Below, in pieces: positions 29,937 to 40,052 of a DNA stretch of 64,000 nucleotides. Each line of letters opens with the position of its first letter. Positions within the stretch are counted from its first letter, which is position 1. The notes beneath the pieces were generated by a model, which made no database searches, was not told the origin of the DNA, and saw nothing but the letters and a program-made list of their open reading frames with translations. The stretch spans positions 124,001-188,000 of the forward strand of contig NZ_SLWL01000003.1 of NCBI RefSeq assembly GCF_004342915.1. The letters are read 5' to 3'. The stretch comes from Camelimonas lactis. GTDB taxonomy: Bacteria > Pseudomonadota > Alphaproteobacteria > Rhizobiales > Beijerinckiaceae. The translations under genes and the position numbers were made by a program.

Positions 29937-31169
29937 TCAGAGATCGAGCACCAGACGGGTCGGATCCTCAAGGTTCTCCTTGATGCGAACAAGGAAGGTG
30001 ACCGCTTCTTTCCCGTCGATGATGCGGTGGTCGTAGCTCACCGCCAGATACATCATCGGCCGGGCCACGATCTGGCCCTTGTAGACCACCGGGCGCTGCT
30101 CGATGCGGTGCATGCCCAGAATCGCCGACTGCGGCGCGTTCAGGATCGGCGTCGACATCAGCGAGCCGTAGATGCCGCCGTTGGAGATGGTGAAGGTTCC
30201 GCCCTGCATGTCCTCGATCTTCAGCTGACCGTCGCGGGCCTTGCGGCCATAGTCGGAAATCTGCTTCTCGATGTCGGCGATGGAAAGCATGTCGGCGTCA
30301 CGCACCACCGGGACGACCAGCCCCTTGTCCGTGCCGACGGCGACGCCAATGTGGTAATAATTTTTGTAGACCAGATCGGCGCCGTCGATCTCGGCGTTGA
30401 CCGAGGGCACGTCCTTCAGGGCGGCGACGGCGGCCTTCACAAAGAAGCCCATGAACCCCAGCTTGGCGCCGTGCTTCTTCTCGAAGGCGTCCTTGTACTG
30501 GGCGCGCAGTTCCATCACCGCCGTCATGTCGACGTCGTTGAAGGTCGTCAGCATCGCTGCGGTCTGCTGGGCGTCCTTGAGACGACGGGCGATGGTCTGG
30601 CGCAGCCGGGTCATGCGCACCCGCTCTTCGCGGGATGCGTCATCGGGAGCGGACGGCGCGCGCACCGCGGCCGGAGCCTCGGCCTGCGGAGCCGGCGCGC
30701 TGGCGAGACGCGCCACGGCGCCGAGCATGTCGCCCTTGGTCACCCGGCCATCCTTGCCGCTGCCAGCGACGGCAGCGGGATTGACGCCGCTTTCCGCCGC
30801 GATCCGGCTAACCGCCGGACCATTCTCCACCGCGGCTTTCGGCGCGGCGGCAGGGGCCGGCGCGGAAGCGGCCGGGGCGGCCTTCGCATCTTCCTTCTTC
30901 GGCGCAGGCGCTACGGGGGTTGCGCCAGCGGCGCCTTCCATGATGGCTCCGAGCAGCGCCCCGGCGGCGACCGTCTCGCCTTCCTGCGCCACGATCTCGG
31001 CCAGAACGCCCGAGGCCGGCGCATTCACCTCAAGCGTCACCTTGTCGGTTTCAAGTTCGCACAGGGGCTCGTCCGCCTTGACGGCGTCGCCAGCCTTCTT
31101 GAACCAGCGGCCAATGGTGGCCTCGGTCACCGACTCGCCAAGGGTAGGAACGCGGATTTCGGTCGCCAT
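29937..31169 (-). CDS. sucB: 2-oxoglutarate dehydrogenase E2 (dihydrolipoyl succinyltransferase)
   Basis: 410-residue core subunit that transfers the succinyl group to CoA. The lipoyl domain (residues 1-78) carries the lipoylated Lys in [11 protein letters not shown]. An Ala/Pro linker, the E3-binding domain (about 115-155, [30 protein letters not shown]) and the catalytic domain with the active-site His in [13 protein letters not shown] complete it. It has a single lipoyl domain, as usual for OdhB. It lies between sucA and lpdA, 289 bases after sucA. Confidence 0.97.
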   Translation of the reverse strand: MATEIRVPTLGESVTEATIGRWFKKAGDAVKADEPLCELETDKVTLEVNAPASGVLAEIVAQEGETVAAGALLGAIMEGAAGATPVAPAPKKEDAKAAPAASAPAPAAAPKAAVENGPAVSRIAAESGVNPAAVAGSGKDGRVTKGDMLGAVARLASAPAPQAEAPAAVRAPSAPDDASREERVRMTRLRQTIARRLKDAQQTAAMLTTFNDVDMTAVMELRAQYKDAFEKKHGAKLGFMGFFVKAAVAALKDVPSVNAEIDGADLVYKNYYHIGVAVGTDKGLVVPVVRDADMLSIADIEKQISDYGRKARDGQLKIEDMQGGTFTISNGGIYGSLMSTPILNAPQSAILGMHRIEQRPVVYKGQIVARPMMYLAVSYDHRIIDGKEAVTFLVRIKENLEDPTRLVLDL

Positions 31170-31458
31170 GATCGTATCGGTCTTTCTTTCAGCGACGGTG
31201 CGCCTCGGGCGTTTTCCGGGCGGGCCGGAAGCAGCGGGAGCGCCGCGTCAGATTTCGGATCGGGCGATTGGCGGCCAGGCCGCTGCGACTCGCCGAATTG
31301 TGTTTCCAGGCGCGCTCATTGCTGGCAGGACCAGCAGCGCGCTTCTTCCCGGACTGTCGCCCGACAGGCCTTTGTGAGTCCAGCCGCCCCTGTCATCTGG
31401 ACGGGCGGCGCCCCGGGGCGAGGCGCGCCGGAAACCGGCCGCGCCGCGCCCCTGGTCC

Positions 31459-34419
31459 TCAGGACGCGAACGCGTCGTCGAGGAAGGCCTGAAGCTGGGC
31501 CTGGTGCTTCGACATCTGCCCCACCGCGGGGGAAGCCGCCGCCGGACGCCCGACGTAGCGGGGGCGCTGCGTCCTGGCGTTGCAATGCTCCAGCACCCAG
31601 TCGAGGTACGGTTGAACGAACGTCCACGCCCCCATGTTGCGCGGTTCTTCCTGGCACCAGACCAGCTCCGCGTTCGGGAAGCGGCTGAAGATATTGGTCA
31701 GCGTCTTCACCGGGAACGGATAGAGCTGCTCGGCGCGCAGCAGGTAGACATCGTCAACGCCGCGCTTTTCGCGCTCTTCCAGCAGATCGTAATAGACCTT
31801 GCCGGTGCACAGGATGACGCGACGGATACGGTCGTCCTTCACCAGCCTGATCGGGCTGGCGTCAGGATAACGCTCGGCGTCATCGTGCAGGATGCGGTGG
31901 AAGGTCGAATCTTCGCCCAGTTCCGACAGGTGCGACACGCAACGCTTGTGCCGCAGCAGCGACTTCGGCGTCATCAGCACCAGCGGTTTGCGGAAGTCAC
32001 GCTTCAGCTGCCGGCGCAGGATGTGGAAGTAGCTGGCAGGCGTCGAGCAGTTGGCCACCTGCATGTTGTCTTCGGCGCAGAGTTGCAGATAACGCTCAAG
32101 GCGCGCCGACGAGTGCTCGGGCCCCTGGCCCTCATAGCCATGCGGCAGCAGCATCACCAGGCCGGACATGCGCAGCCACTTGCGCTCGCCCGACGAAATG
32201 AACTGGTCCACCACAACCTGGGCGCCGTTGGCGAAGTCGCCGAACTGGGCCTCCCAGATGGTCAGGGCGTTGGGCTCGGCCAGGGAGTAGCCATATTCAA
32301 AGCCGAGCACAGCTTCTTCCGAGAGCATCGAGTTGATGGCTTCGTAGCGCGCCTGGCCTTCACGCAGATGGTTCAGGGGCTTGTAACGGCGGTCCGTCTC
32401 CTGGTCGTGCACCACCGAGTGGCGCTGCGAGAAGGTGCCGCGCTCCACGTCCTGACCGGACAGGCGGACGGGATTGCCATCCAGCAGCAGCGAGCCAAAA
32501 GCCAGCGCCTCGGCGGTCGCCCAGTCAATGCCTTCGCCGCTCTCGATCGCCTTGCGGCGGGTGTCGAGGAAGCGGACAATGGTGCGGTGAGCGGTGAAGT
32601 CCTTCGGCAGCTCCGTCAGGCGCAGGCCAATGTCCTTCAGCTCTGCCACCGGCACGCCGGTGTGACCACGGCGCGGATCGTCGCTGTCCTCGCGGACCGC
32701 CTTCATGCCGGACCAGCGCCCATCGAGCCAGTCGGCCTTGTTGGGCTTGTAGGTCTGCGCCGCCTCGAATTCGGCGTCGAGGTGAGCGCGCCATTCGGCC
32801 TTGCGCTCATCCACCTGCGCCTCGGTGACCACGCCCTCGTCAATCAGCTTCTTCGCGTAGATGTCGAGAGTCGTCTGGTGCTTGCGGATGGTCTTGTACA
32901 TCAGCGGCTGGGTGAACGCGGGCTCGTCGCCCTCGTTGTGACCGAACCGCCGGTAGCAGAACATGTCGATGACCACCGGCTTGTGGAAGCGCTGACGGAA
33001 TTCCGTCGCCACCTTGGCCGCGAACACCACCGCCTCCGGATCGTCGCCGTTGCAGTGGAACACCGGCGCCTCAACCATCTTCGCCACGTCTGACGGATAG
33101 GGAGAGGAGCGCGAGAAGCGCGGATTGGTGGTGAAGCCGATCTGGTTGTTGATGATGAAGTGCAGCGAGCCGCCGGTGCGATGCCCCTTCAGCCCCGACA
33201 GGCCAAAGCATTCCGCCACCACGCCCTGGCCGGCGAACGCCGCGTCGCCATGGATCAGCAGCGGCATGGCCTTTGAACGCTCGATACGGTCGTCCAGCTG
33301 GTCCTGCTTGGCGCGCACCTTGCCGAGCACCACGGGATCGACGATCTCGAGGTGGGAGGGATTGGCGGCCAGCGACAGGTGCACCTGGTTATTGTCGAAC
33401 ACGCGGTCCGAGGAGGCGCCAAGATGGTACTTGACGTCGCCGGAGCCCTCGACGTCGTCCGGCTTGAACGAACCGCCCTTGAACTCGTTGAAAATGGCGC
33501 GGTGCGGCTTCGCCATCACCTGGGCCAGCACGTTGAGGCGGCCACGGTGCGCCATGCCGAAGGAAATGTCGCGCACGCCAAGCGCCCCGCCGCGCTTGAT
33601 GATCTGCTCCAGCGCCGGAATGATCGCCTCGCCGCCATCAAGGCCGAAGCGCTTGGTGCCGGTGTACTTGAGATCGAGGAACTTCTCGAAACCTTCCGCC
33701 TCGATGAGCTTGTTCAGGATGGCGCGCTTGCCTTCCGGCGTGAACGCCACCTCCTTGTCAGGCCCCTCGATGCGCTCCTGGATCCAGGCCTTCTCGACCG
33801 GATCGGAGATGTGCATGAATTCGAAGCCGATGGTCTGGCAATAGGTGCGTCGCAGGATGTCGAGCATCTGGCGCACGGTGGCGAATTCCAGCCCGAGCAC
33901 ATTGTCGATGAAGATCTTGCGATCGTAGTCGGCTTCCTCAAATCCGTACGATGAGGGGTGCAGTTCGACATGATCTCCGCGCGGCTCAAGGCGCAGCGGA
34001 TCGAGATCGGCGTGGAGGTGACCACGCATGCGGTAGGCGCGGATCATCATGATGGCGCGCACGCTGTCGCGCGTGGCCTGGGCGACAGCGCCTTCCGTCA
34101 TGACGACGCCCTGATCCTGCGCCTTCTTGCGCAGTTTGTCGCCAACGATCTTTTCGGCCGGCCAGTCCCCGTCCATGGCCGAGACCAGCTCGCCATTGGC
34201 GGGCACAGGCCAGTTGGGGCGCCGCCAGGAGGCGCCTTCGGCATTCTTGCGCACCAGCGACGCGTCGTCGCTCAGACCGCCGAAAAACTCCCGCCACTCG
34301 GCGTCAACAGAGGCCGGGTTGTTTTCATACCTGGCCTGAAGTTGCTCAAGATAGGCGGCGTTACCTCCGTAGAGGAACGCTGTGTCGGCAAAAAGAGCGT
34401 TGTCGTCCTGTCGCGCCAT
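31459..34419 (-). CDS. sucA: 2-oxoglutarate dehydrogenase E1
   Basis: 986-residue thiamine-diphosphate enzyme that decarboxylates 2-oxoglutarate. The N-terminal helix FLYGGNAAYLEQLQARYENNP, ThDP-binding stretches GMAHRGRLNVLAQV and GDAAFAGQGVVAE, and IINNQIGFTTNP and the C-terminal GHEGQGPEHSSAR-like segment (YEGQGPEHSSARLERYLQL) are all present. The ATG at 34419 begins MARQDDNALFADTAFLYGG; a longer frame to 34590 covers a hairpin-containing leader and is unlikely coding. It is 233 bases downstream of sucD. Confidence 0.97.
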   Translation of the reverse strand: MARQDDNALFADTAFLYGGNAAYLEQLQARYENNPASVDAEWREFFGGLSDDASLVRKNAEGASWRRPNWPVPANGELVSAMDGDWPAEKIVGDKLRKKAQDQGVVMTEGAVAQATRDSVRAIMMIRAYRMRGHLHADLDPLRLEPRGDHVELHPSSYGFEEADYDRKIFIDNVLGLEFATVRQMLDILRRTYCQTIGFEFMHISDPVEKAWIQERIEGPDKEVAFTPEGKRAILNKLIEAEGFEKFLDLKYTGTKRFGLDGGEAIIPALEQIIKRGGALGVRDISFGMAHRGRLNVLAQVMAKPHRAIFNEFKGGSFKPDDVEGSGDVKYHLGASSDRVFDNNQVHLSLAANPSHLEIVDPVVLGKVRAKQDQLDDRIERSKAMPLLIHGDAAFAGQGVVAECFGLSGLKGHRTGGSLHFIINNQIGFTTNPRFSRSSPYPSDVAKMVEAPVFHCNGDDPEAVVFAAKVATEFRQRFHKPVVIDMFCYRRFGHNEGDEPAFTQPLMYKTIRKHQTTLDIYAKKLIDEGVVTEAQVDERKAEWRAHLDAEFEAAQTYKPNKADWLDGRWSGMKAVREDSDDPRRGHTGVPVAELKDIGLRLTELPKDFTAHRTIVRFLDTRRKAIESGEGIDWATAEALAFGSLLLDGNPVRLSGQDVERGTFSQRHSVVHDQETDRRYKPLNHLREGQARYEAINSMLSEEAVLGFEYGYSLAEPNALTIWEAQFGDFANGAQVVVDQFISSGERKWLRMSGLVMLLPHGYEGQGPEHSSARLERYLQLCAEDNMQVANCSTPASYFHILRRQLKRDFRKPLVLMTPKSLLRHKRCVSHLSELGEDSTFHRILHDDAERYPDASPIRLVKDDRIRRVILCTGKVYYDLLEEREKRGVDDVYLLRAEQLYPFPVKTLTNIFSRFPNAELVWCQEEPRNMGAWTFVQPYLDWVLEHCNARTQRPRYVGRPAAASPAVGQMSKHQAQLQAFLDDAFAS

Positions 34420-34494
34420 AACTGTCTGTCCCTGCCGGAACCCGCCGGCCGCCACCTGAACGTGGCGCGCCATGGAAGGCCTTTCAGCCCTGGT

Positions 34495-34520
34495 CCGCCT
34501 CTCTCCGGTTGGAGAGGCGG
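34495..34520 (-). promoter_or_regulatory. Hairpin in the sucA leader
   Basis: Perfect 9-bp inverted repeat CCGCCTCTC / GAGAGGCGG around an 8-base loop, 75 bases before the sucA start. No T run follows on the minus strand, so it looks like an mRNA processing or stability element rather than a terminator. Confidence 0.45.
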
Positions 34521-34587
34521 AGCGCGAATCGGCCGTCGGTGGTCGATCCGCCATTGTTGATGTTCGCCTGGGCCTGTTACTGAAATC

Positions 34588-34625
34588 CAAAACTGGCGAG
34601 GATATGGTGTTTTTCGCCAGTTTTG
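34588..34625 (-). terminator. 12-bp stem-loop after sucD
   Basis: Perfect inverted repeat CAAAACTGGCGA / TCGCCAGTTTTG around a 14-base loop, 27 bases after the sucD stop. The minus-strand continuation is GATTTCAG, only weakly T-rich. It may partly terminate the upstream sucCD transcript or protect its 3' end. Confidence 0.5.
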
Positions 34626-34652
34626 CCAGTGAACGGCTGCGAACTGCTCACA

Positions 34653-35536
34653 TCAGCCCTTGAGGACCTCAACGAGCGTCTTGCCGAGACGGGCCGGAGA
34701 CGGCGACACGCGAATGCCGGCGGACTCCATGGCCTCGATCTTGTCCTCTGCGCCGCCCTTGCCGCCGGAGATGATGGCGCCAGCGTGGCCCATGCGGCGG
34801 CCGGGAGGAGCGGTGCGGCCGGCGATAAAGCCAACCATCGGCTTCTTGCGGCCGCGCTTCGCCTCGTCCTTGATGAACTGGGCTGCGTCTTCCTCGGCCG
34901 AGCCGCCGATCTCACCGATCATGACGATCGACTCGGTCTTTGGGTCAGCCAGGAACATCTCCAGCATGTCGATGAACTCGGTGCCCTTGACCGGATCGCC
35001 GCCGATGCCGACAGCCGTGGTCTGGCCGAGGCCTTCGTTGGTGGTCTGGAACACCGCCTCATAGGTCAGCGTGCCGGAGCGCGAGACGATGCCCACATTG
35101 CCGGGCTTGAAGATGTTGGCCGGCATGATGCCGATCTTCGACTCGCCAGCCGTGACGACGCCAGGGCAGTTCGGGCCAATGAGGCGCGACTTCGAGCCTT
35201 CCAGCGACCGCTTGACGCGCACCATGTCGAGCACCGGAATGCCCTCGGTGATGCAGACGATCAGCGGGATTTCCGCGTCGATGGCCTCGCAGATCGCGTC
35301 AGCGGCGCCTGGCGGCGGCACGTACACGACGGAAGCGTTGGCGCCGGTCTTCGCAGCCGCCTCGGCGACGGTGTCAAACACCGGCAGGCCGAGGTGGGTG
35401 GAGCCGCCCTTGCCGGGCGCGGTGCCGCCCACCAGGGTCGCGCCATAGGCGATGCCCTGCTCGGAATGGAAGGTGCCGGTCTTGCCGGTGAAGCCCTGGG
35501 TGAGGATCCGGGTGTTCTTGTCAATAAGAATGGACA

Positions 35537-35537
<1 letters not shown>
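34653..35537 (-). CDS. sucD: Succinyl-CoA synthetase alpha subunit
   Basis: 294-residue ADP/GDP-forming succinate-CoA ligase alpha chain. The CoA-binding N-terminus has [15 protein letters not shown]. The phosphohistidine is in [21 protein letters not shown] near the C-terminus. IGPNCPGVV is the family signature. Its start overlaps the sucC stop by one base, so the subunits are translationally coupled. Confidence 0.98.
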
Positions 35538-36736
<1,199 letters not shown>

Positions 36737-36823
36737 ACGAAGCGTCCCTCTATGCCCGACGGGGCTTCCTTTGTGAGCGCGCCAGCTTCGGGTAAAGCTG
36801 CGCGAACCGTCTGTCTGGCCCCA

Positions 36824-37810
36824 TCAAGGCGCCGTTCCAGTCTGGACAGATGCCGGAGCAATGTCCGCGCAGAGCGCCATGCGCCTTCTGAAGGCGGCGA
36901 CAGCCCCTGCAAACGTCGCGCGCTCCGCATCATCCAGACTCAACCCGATGATGCGTTCGACGCCGCGCCGCCCAATGACGACCGGCGCGTTCACGACAAC
37001 GTCGCGCTCGCCATAGTCCCCATCGAGGCGCGCCGCCAGCGTGAGCACGCGTTTCTGATCGCTCAGATAACTTTTTGCCGCGATGACGGCCAAGGCGGCC
37101 GGCGCGCTGGACGCCGAACCGGTCTTCAACCCACTTCCAGGCTCGCCCGCAACCTTGCGCGCGCGCGCCACCACGGCCTCGATCCACCCCCGGCCGGACT
37201 GTCCTGAAGGGACAATTTCCAGGAGCGGAACACCGGCAACCGTCGAATAGCGCAGGAGGACCGCCGTGTCATCGGCGTCAAACTCACCGCCAATGACATT
37301 GACCCGCACATCGGCAACCGCCACATCCAGTTCACGAGCGAACTGGAGCGTGAGTTCCGCTGCGAAAGAAGACGCGGGGACACCCACAATACGTTGCGGC
37401 GCCATCCCCGATGCTTCCTGCAATCGCGCCGTCATGATCGCCGCAGGGCCGGCGAGACACACCACAAAGGCGTCACGCGCCACATCGCCAATCACCCTGC
37501 CGATCTGAGTCATGGCGGCGGCGTTCATCGCCATCCAGTCATCGCTGGAGGAGAGCGAGGCGGGCGGGAGCCCCGCGGCGACGATGACAACGTCGGCGCC
37601 CCGGATATCCGCGAGGTCCTCCGAGGCGACGACATCGAGCGCTTCGCCGGCCACCGCCGCGGCGCGACGCATATCGGCGGCGCGCTTCTCCGCAACGCCC
37701 GTGGCGGTGTCGATCAGGCGCAGCCCCGCCACACCGGAGCGATGCAACAGCTGGGCCACCAACTGCCCCGCATGCCCCACGCCAACAATCGCAACGACGC
37801 CTGTTCTCAT
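36824..37810 (-). CDS. Degenerate malate dehydrogenase-like protein, probable pseudoenzyme
   Basis: 328-residue protein in the exact operon slot of mdh (mdh-sucC-sucD). It aligns along its length with LDH-type malate dehydrogenases: NAD motif GVGHAGQ (residues 10-16), DVVIVAAGLP, RYSTVAGVPL, LKTGSA, and NAPVVIGRRGVERI. The catalytic apparatus is gone. The two Arg of PRKPGMSR are Pro83 and Ser89, the Asn of TNPLD is Gly121, the Asp and Arg of DSxRFR are replaced (Phe-Ala-Ala-Glu, residues 149-152), and the GGHGD catalytic His is replaced in GGEFDADD with a two-residue insertion. It probably binds NAD or nothing and cannot oxidise malate. The reading frame is intact, so it is not a broken gene. 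An alternative GTG start lies at 37843. Confidence 0.85.
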   Translation of the reverse strand: MRTGVVAIVGVGHAGQLVAQLLHRSGVAGLRLIDTATGVAEKRAADMRRAAAVAGEALDVVASEDLADIRGADVVIVAAGLPPASLSSSDDWMAMNAAAMTQIGRVIGDVARDAFVVCLAGPAAIMTARLQEASGMAPQRIVGVPASSFAAELTLQFARELDVAVADVRVNVIGGEFDADDTAVLLRYSTVAGVPLLEIVPSGQSGRGWIEAVVARARKVAGEPGSGLKTGSASSAPAALAVIAAKSYLSDQKRVLTLAARLDGDYGERDVVVNAPVVIGRRGVERIIGLSLDDAERATFAGAVAAFRRRMALCADIAPASVQTGTAP

Positions 37811-37895
37811 GCCTCTGAGGCCACCGGTTCCTGTTCCCGCCACAATCGGGCATTCAAGCTCGCCAACCGCGACATGTTTCGCAGCGGCAGGGCCG

Positions 37896-37923
37896 TTTAG
37901 ACAGGTTCCGCATTATGTTTCAA
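37896..37923 (-). promoter_or_regulatory. Candidate sigma-70-type promoter of the mdh-like/suc operon
   Basis: Minus strand TTGAAA (37918-37923), a 16-base spacer, then TCTAAA (37896-37901). This would start transcription about 80 bases before the mdh-like start codon. It is the best pair I could find in the 277-base gap upstream of the operon. Confidence 0.35.
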
Positions 37924-38026
37924 GTGGTTGACGCCGGCGCCTGGACCCCGCTGGACCCGCCCGCCGACCCACATCAAAAAGTCGGCAACCGACTGGCGAC
38001 ATTACCGAAAATCTAACAAACACTCC

Positions 38027-38047
38027 CCTTTCCGCCGGGGGGAAAGG
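38027..38047 (-). terminator. Probable terminator after tetR
   Basis: Stem CCTTTCC / GGAAAGG around a 7-base loop. On the minus strand it is followed by GGAGTGTTTGTTAGATTTTC, moderately T-rich. It lies 41 bases after the tetR stop and before the promoter region of the mdh-like operon. Confidence 0.55.
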
Positions 38048-38087
38048 TCAATCTACTGCAGTTACAGATTTCTATTTTTGTAAATTG

Positions 38088-38702
38088 TTACACGATGCCC
38101 GCGCGCATGACCCGCAGCACAATGCGCACCGAAGCCTGCAAGCGGTTGTCGATCAGAACCCGGACCCGCGTGGCGTCCTCAAGCACCGGGGAGGGGTGGG
38201 TGAAGCGGTGCAGCGCGTCGACAAGAAACGCCAGAGCGGCGTCGCGATCAGAGACTTCGAAAATCCCGGCGATGCGCCCTTCATCAATGACATCGCCGAA
38301 CAGCCGTCGCACCCGGCCCAGGTGCCGGCGCGCCAGCGGCCGGTTGCCAGACGCAGCGCTGGCGTAAAGCGCGAACACGGGCGGTTCGCGCTCCAGCAGG
38401 TCGCGATATCCGCGCGCCAGGGCATAAATCATCCGCTCAAGCTTGTCGTCGGCGGGATCTGGGGCGCCGGCCACATCAGCCAGATGCGCTTCAACCGGCC
38501 GCAACGCTGCCGCCGCCACCGCATCGAGAAGGTCCTCGCGCGACGAAAAATACCGGTAGACGTTCGCATGGGTCATGCCGGCTTCCTCGGCGACAGCAAC
38601 CAGCCGGACCCTTTTTGCGCCGCCCCTGCGCAGATGCTCCGTCGCGATCGTCAGCAACCGTCCCTTCGGATCACCGGACAGGCGACGGTCGGCGGCGGTC
38701 AC
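38088..38702 (-). CDS. TetR-family transcriptional regulator
   Basis: 204-residue repressor-type protein. The N-terminal TetR helix-turn-helix (about residues 15-60) includes VRLVAVAEEAGMTHANVYRYFSSREDLLDAV. The C-terminal ligand-binding half is helical, of the TetR type that includes ARRHLGRVRRLFGDVIDEGRIAGIF. The start is a GTG that overlaps the zapE stop by four bases, so it is translated from the zapE message. Its ligand and targets are unknown; the position just upstream of the mdh-like/suc operon allows but does not show control of it. Confidence 0.87.
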   Translation of the reverse strand: MTAADRRLSGDPKGRLLTIATEHLRRGGAKRVRLVAVAEEAGMTHANVYRYFSSREDLLDAVAAAALRPVEAHLADVAGAPDPADDKLERMIYALARGYRDLLEREPPVFALYASAASGNRPLARRHLGRVRRLFGDVIDEGRIAGIFEVSDRDAALAFLVDALHRFTHPSPVLEDATRVRVLIDNRLQASVRIVLRVMRAGIV

Positions 38703-39919
38703 CTGACGCTTCCCTCCGCATCGGCCCCCACGTCCGCCTCTTCCGGATTGGTCAGGTCGCCCAGATCGGTGGGACGCCCATAGGGAAGCGCCAGATAGGC
38801 CTCAGACTGCATTTCAATCAGACGTGAAACGGTGCGGTCAAACTCGAACGCTTCACGCCCGGATGTCGCGGTATACAGAGCCGTTGGCTGAGCCTGGGCG
38901 GAAGCCAGCAGCTTAACCCGATATTCGTACAGGGTGTCGATCAGCGTGATGAACCGTTTGGCCTCGTTGCGCTTTTCCATCGCCATCACCGGAATGTTTT
39001 CGATGATGACGGTGTGAAAATTCTCGGCGATCGCCCGATAATCGGAAGCGCCATAGGCCCGTGCGCACAGGTCATCGAAATCGAAGCGGCCGACGCCAGG
39101 ACCGGCTTCCGGCACGGAAACCCGATGCCCCTTCACCGTCAGGGTCACCGCCCGTCCATGGGCCATGCCGGACAGACGACGGAAAGCGTCGCGCAGGGCT
39201 GCATGGGCTCCTTCATTCGCCGGCGTATGGAAGACCCGCGCGCCGGCGAGCTTCTCCAGGCGAAAATCGGTGCGTGAATCGAGTTGCACCACATCCATAT
39301 GCGCGGTGATCAGATCGATAAACGGCAGAAACAGCCCGCGGTTGAGGCCATTCTCATACAGGCGGTGCGGCTCGACGTTTGAAGTCGCCACCACGATGAC
39401 GCCGTGGCTGAACATCGCCTTGAACAGCCGTCCCAGGATCATGGCGTCGGCGATATCCGTCACCGTAAACTCATCGAAACACAACAGCCGCGCCTCGGAA
39501 GCCAGCTCCGCTGCCACCACCGGGATTGGATCGACGTCCTTCGTCCTGCCGTCCTTCACCTGCTGCCGGAACGCGAAAATGCGGTCATGGGCGTCAGCCA
39601 TGAACTCGTGAAAATGCGCCCGCCGTTTGCGGTCGATGGCGATTTCCTCGAAAAAGAGGTCCATCAGCATGGTCTTGCCACGCCCGACCAGACCCCAGAT
39701 GTACAGGCCGCGCAACGGCGCGGGCGCCGGTGGTTTTCGTCCGAACAGACGACCGAGCAAACCGCCGCTGCCCTGGACCGCCCCGGTCTCCATGCGTTCG
39801 AGCAGCGCGTCGAACTCACGTACCAGCATTTCCTGGGCCGGGTCACGTTCAATCGCCTCGCTGGCCACAAGCGCGTCATAGCGCGCCTGCACCTTGCCGG
39901 AGCCGTCGCGCCGCGCCAT
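38699..39919 (-). CDS. zapE: Cell division protein ZapE (AFG1-like ATPase)
   Basis: 406-residue AAA-type ATPase of the AFG1/ZapE family, associated with Z-ring constriction in bacteria and with respiratory-complex turnover in mitochondria. Motifs: GLYIWGLVGRGKTMLMD (P-loop), AHFHEFMADAH, LLCFDEFTVTDIADAMILGRLF (Walker B), VVATSNVEPHRLYENGLNR (sensor 1) and RFDFDDLCARAYGASDY. The ATG at 39919 fits the family. An open frame to 40033 adds 38 residues without homology. ZapE beside TCA and sdh genes is common in Alphaproteobacteria. Confidence 0.94.
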   Translation of the reverse strand: MARRDGSGKVQARYDALVASEAIERDPAQEMLVREFDALLERMETGAVQGSGGLLGRLFGRKPPAPAPLRGLYIWGLVGRGKTMLMDLFFEEIAIDRKRRAHFHEFMADAHDRIFAFRQQVKDGRTKDVDPIPVVAAELASEARLLCFDEFTVTDIADAMILGRLFKAMFSHGVIVVATSNVEPHRLYENGLNRGLFLPFIDLITAHMDVVQLDSRTDFRLEKLAGARVFHTPANEGAHAALRDAFRRLSGMAHGRAVTLTVKGHRVSVPEAGPGVGRFDFDDLCARAYGASDYRAIAENFHTVIIENIPVMAMEKRNEAKRFITLIDTLYEYRVKLLASAQAQPTALYTATSGREAFEFDRTVSRLIEMQSEAYLALPYGRPTDLGDLTNPEEADVGADAEGSVR

Positions 39920-40001
39920 AGCCGATGCAGACTGAACGCCCAATATCCCGCTCCATCCCCGCGACACTGCAGGGGAACTCAAAACCATCTGATCACGGGC
40001 A

Positions 40002-40023
40002 AACGGCGCCCGCAGGCGCCGTT
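40002..40023. terminator. Hairpin between the Omp19-like gene and zapE
   Basis: Perfect 9-bp stem AACGGCGCC / GGCGCCGTT with a CGCA loop, about 30 bases after the Omp19-like stop. No T run follows on the minus strand, so it may be a Rho-assisted stop or a 3'-end stabiliser. Confidence 0.5.
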
Positions 40024-40052
40024 CTGTTTCCAACCGCCCTGTAACGCAAGCC

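Noticed and set aside
36824-37810. Reading the mdh-like gene as an ordinary malate dehydrogenase
   Set aside because: Overall similarity and operon position suggest it, but substrate-binding and catalytic residues are missing.
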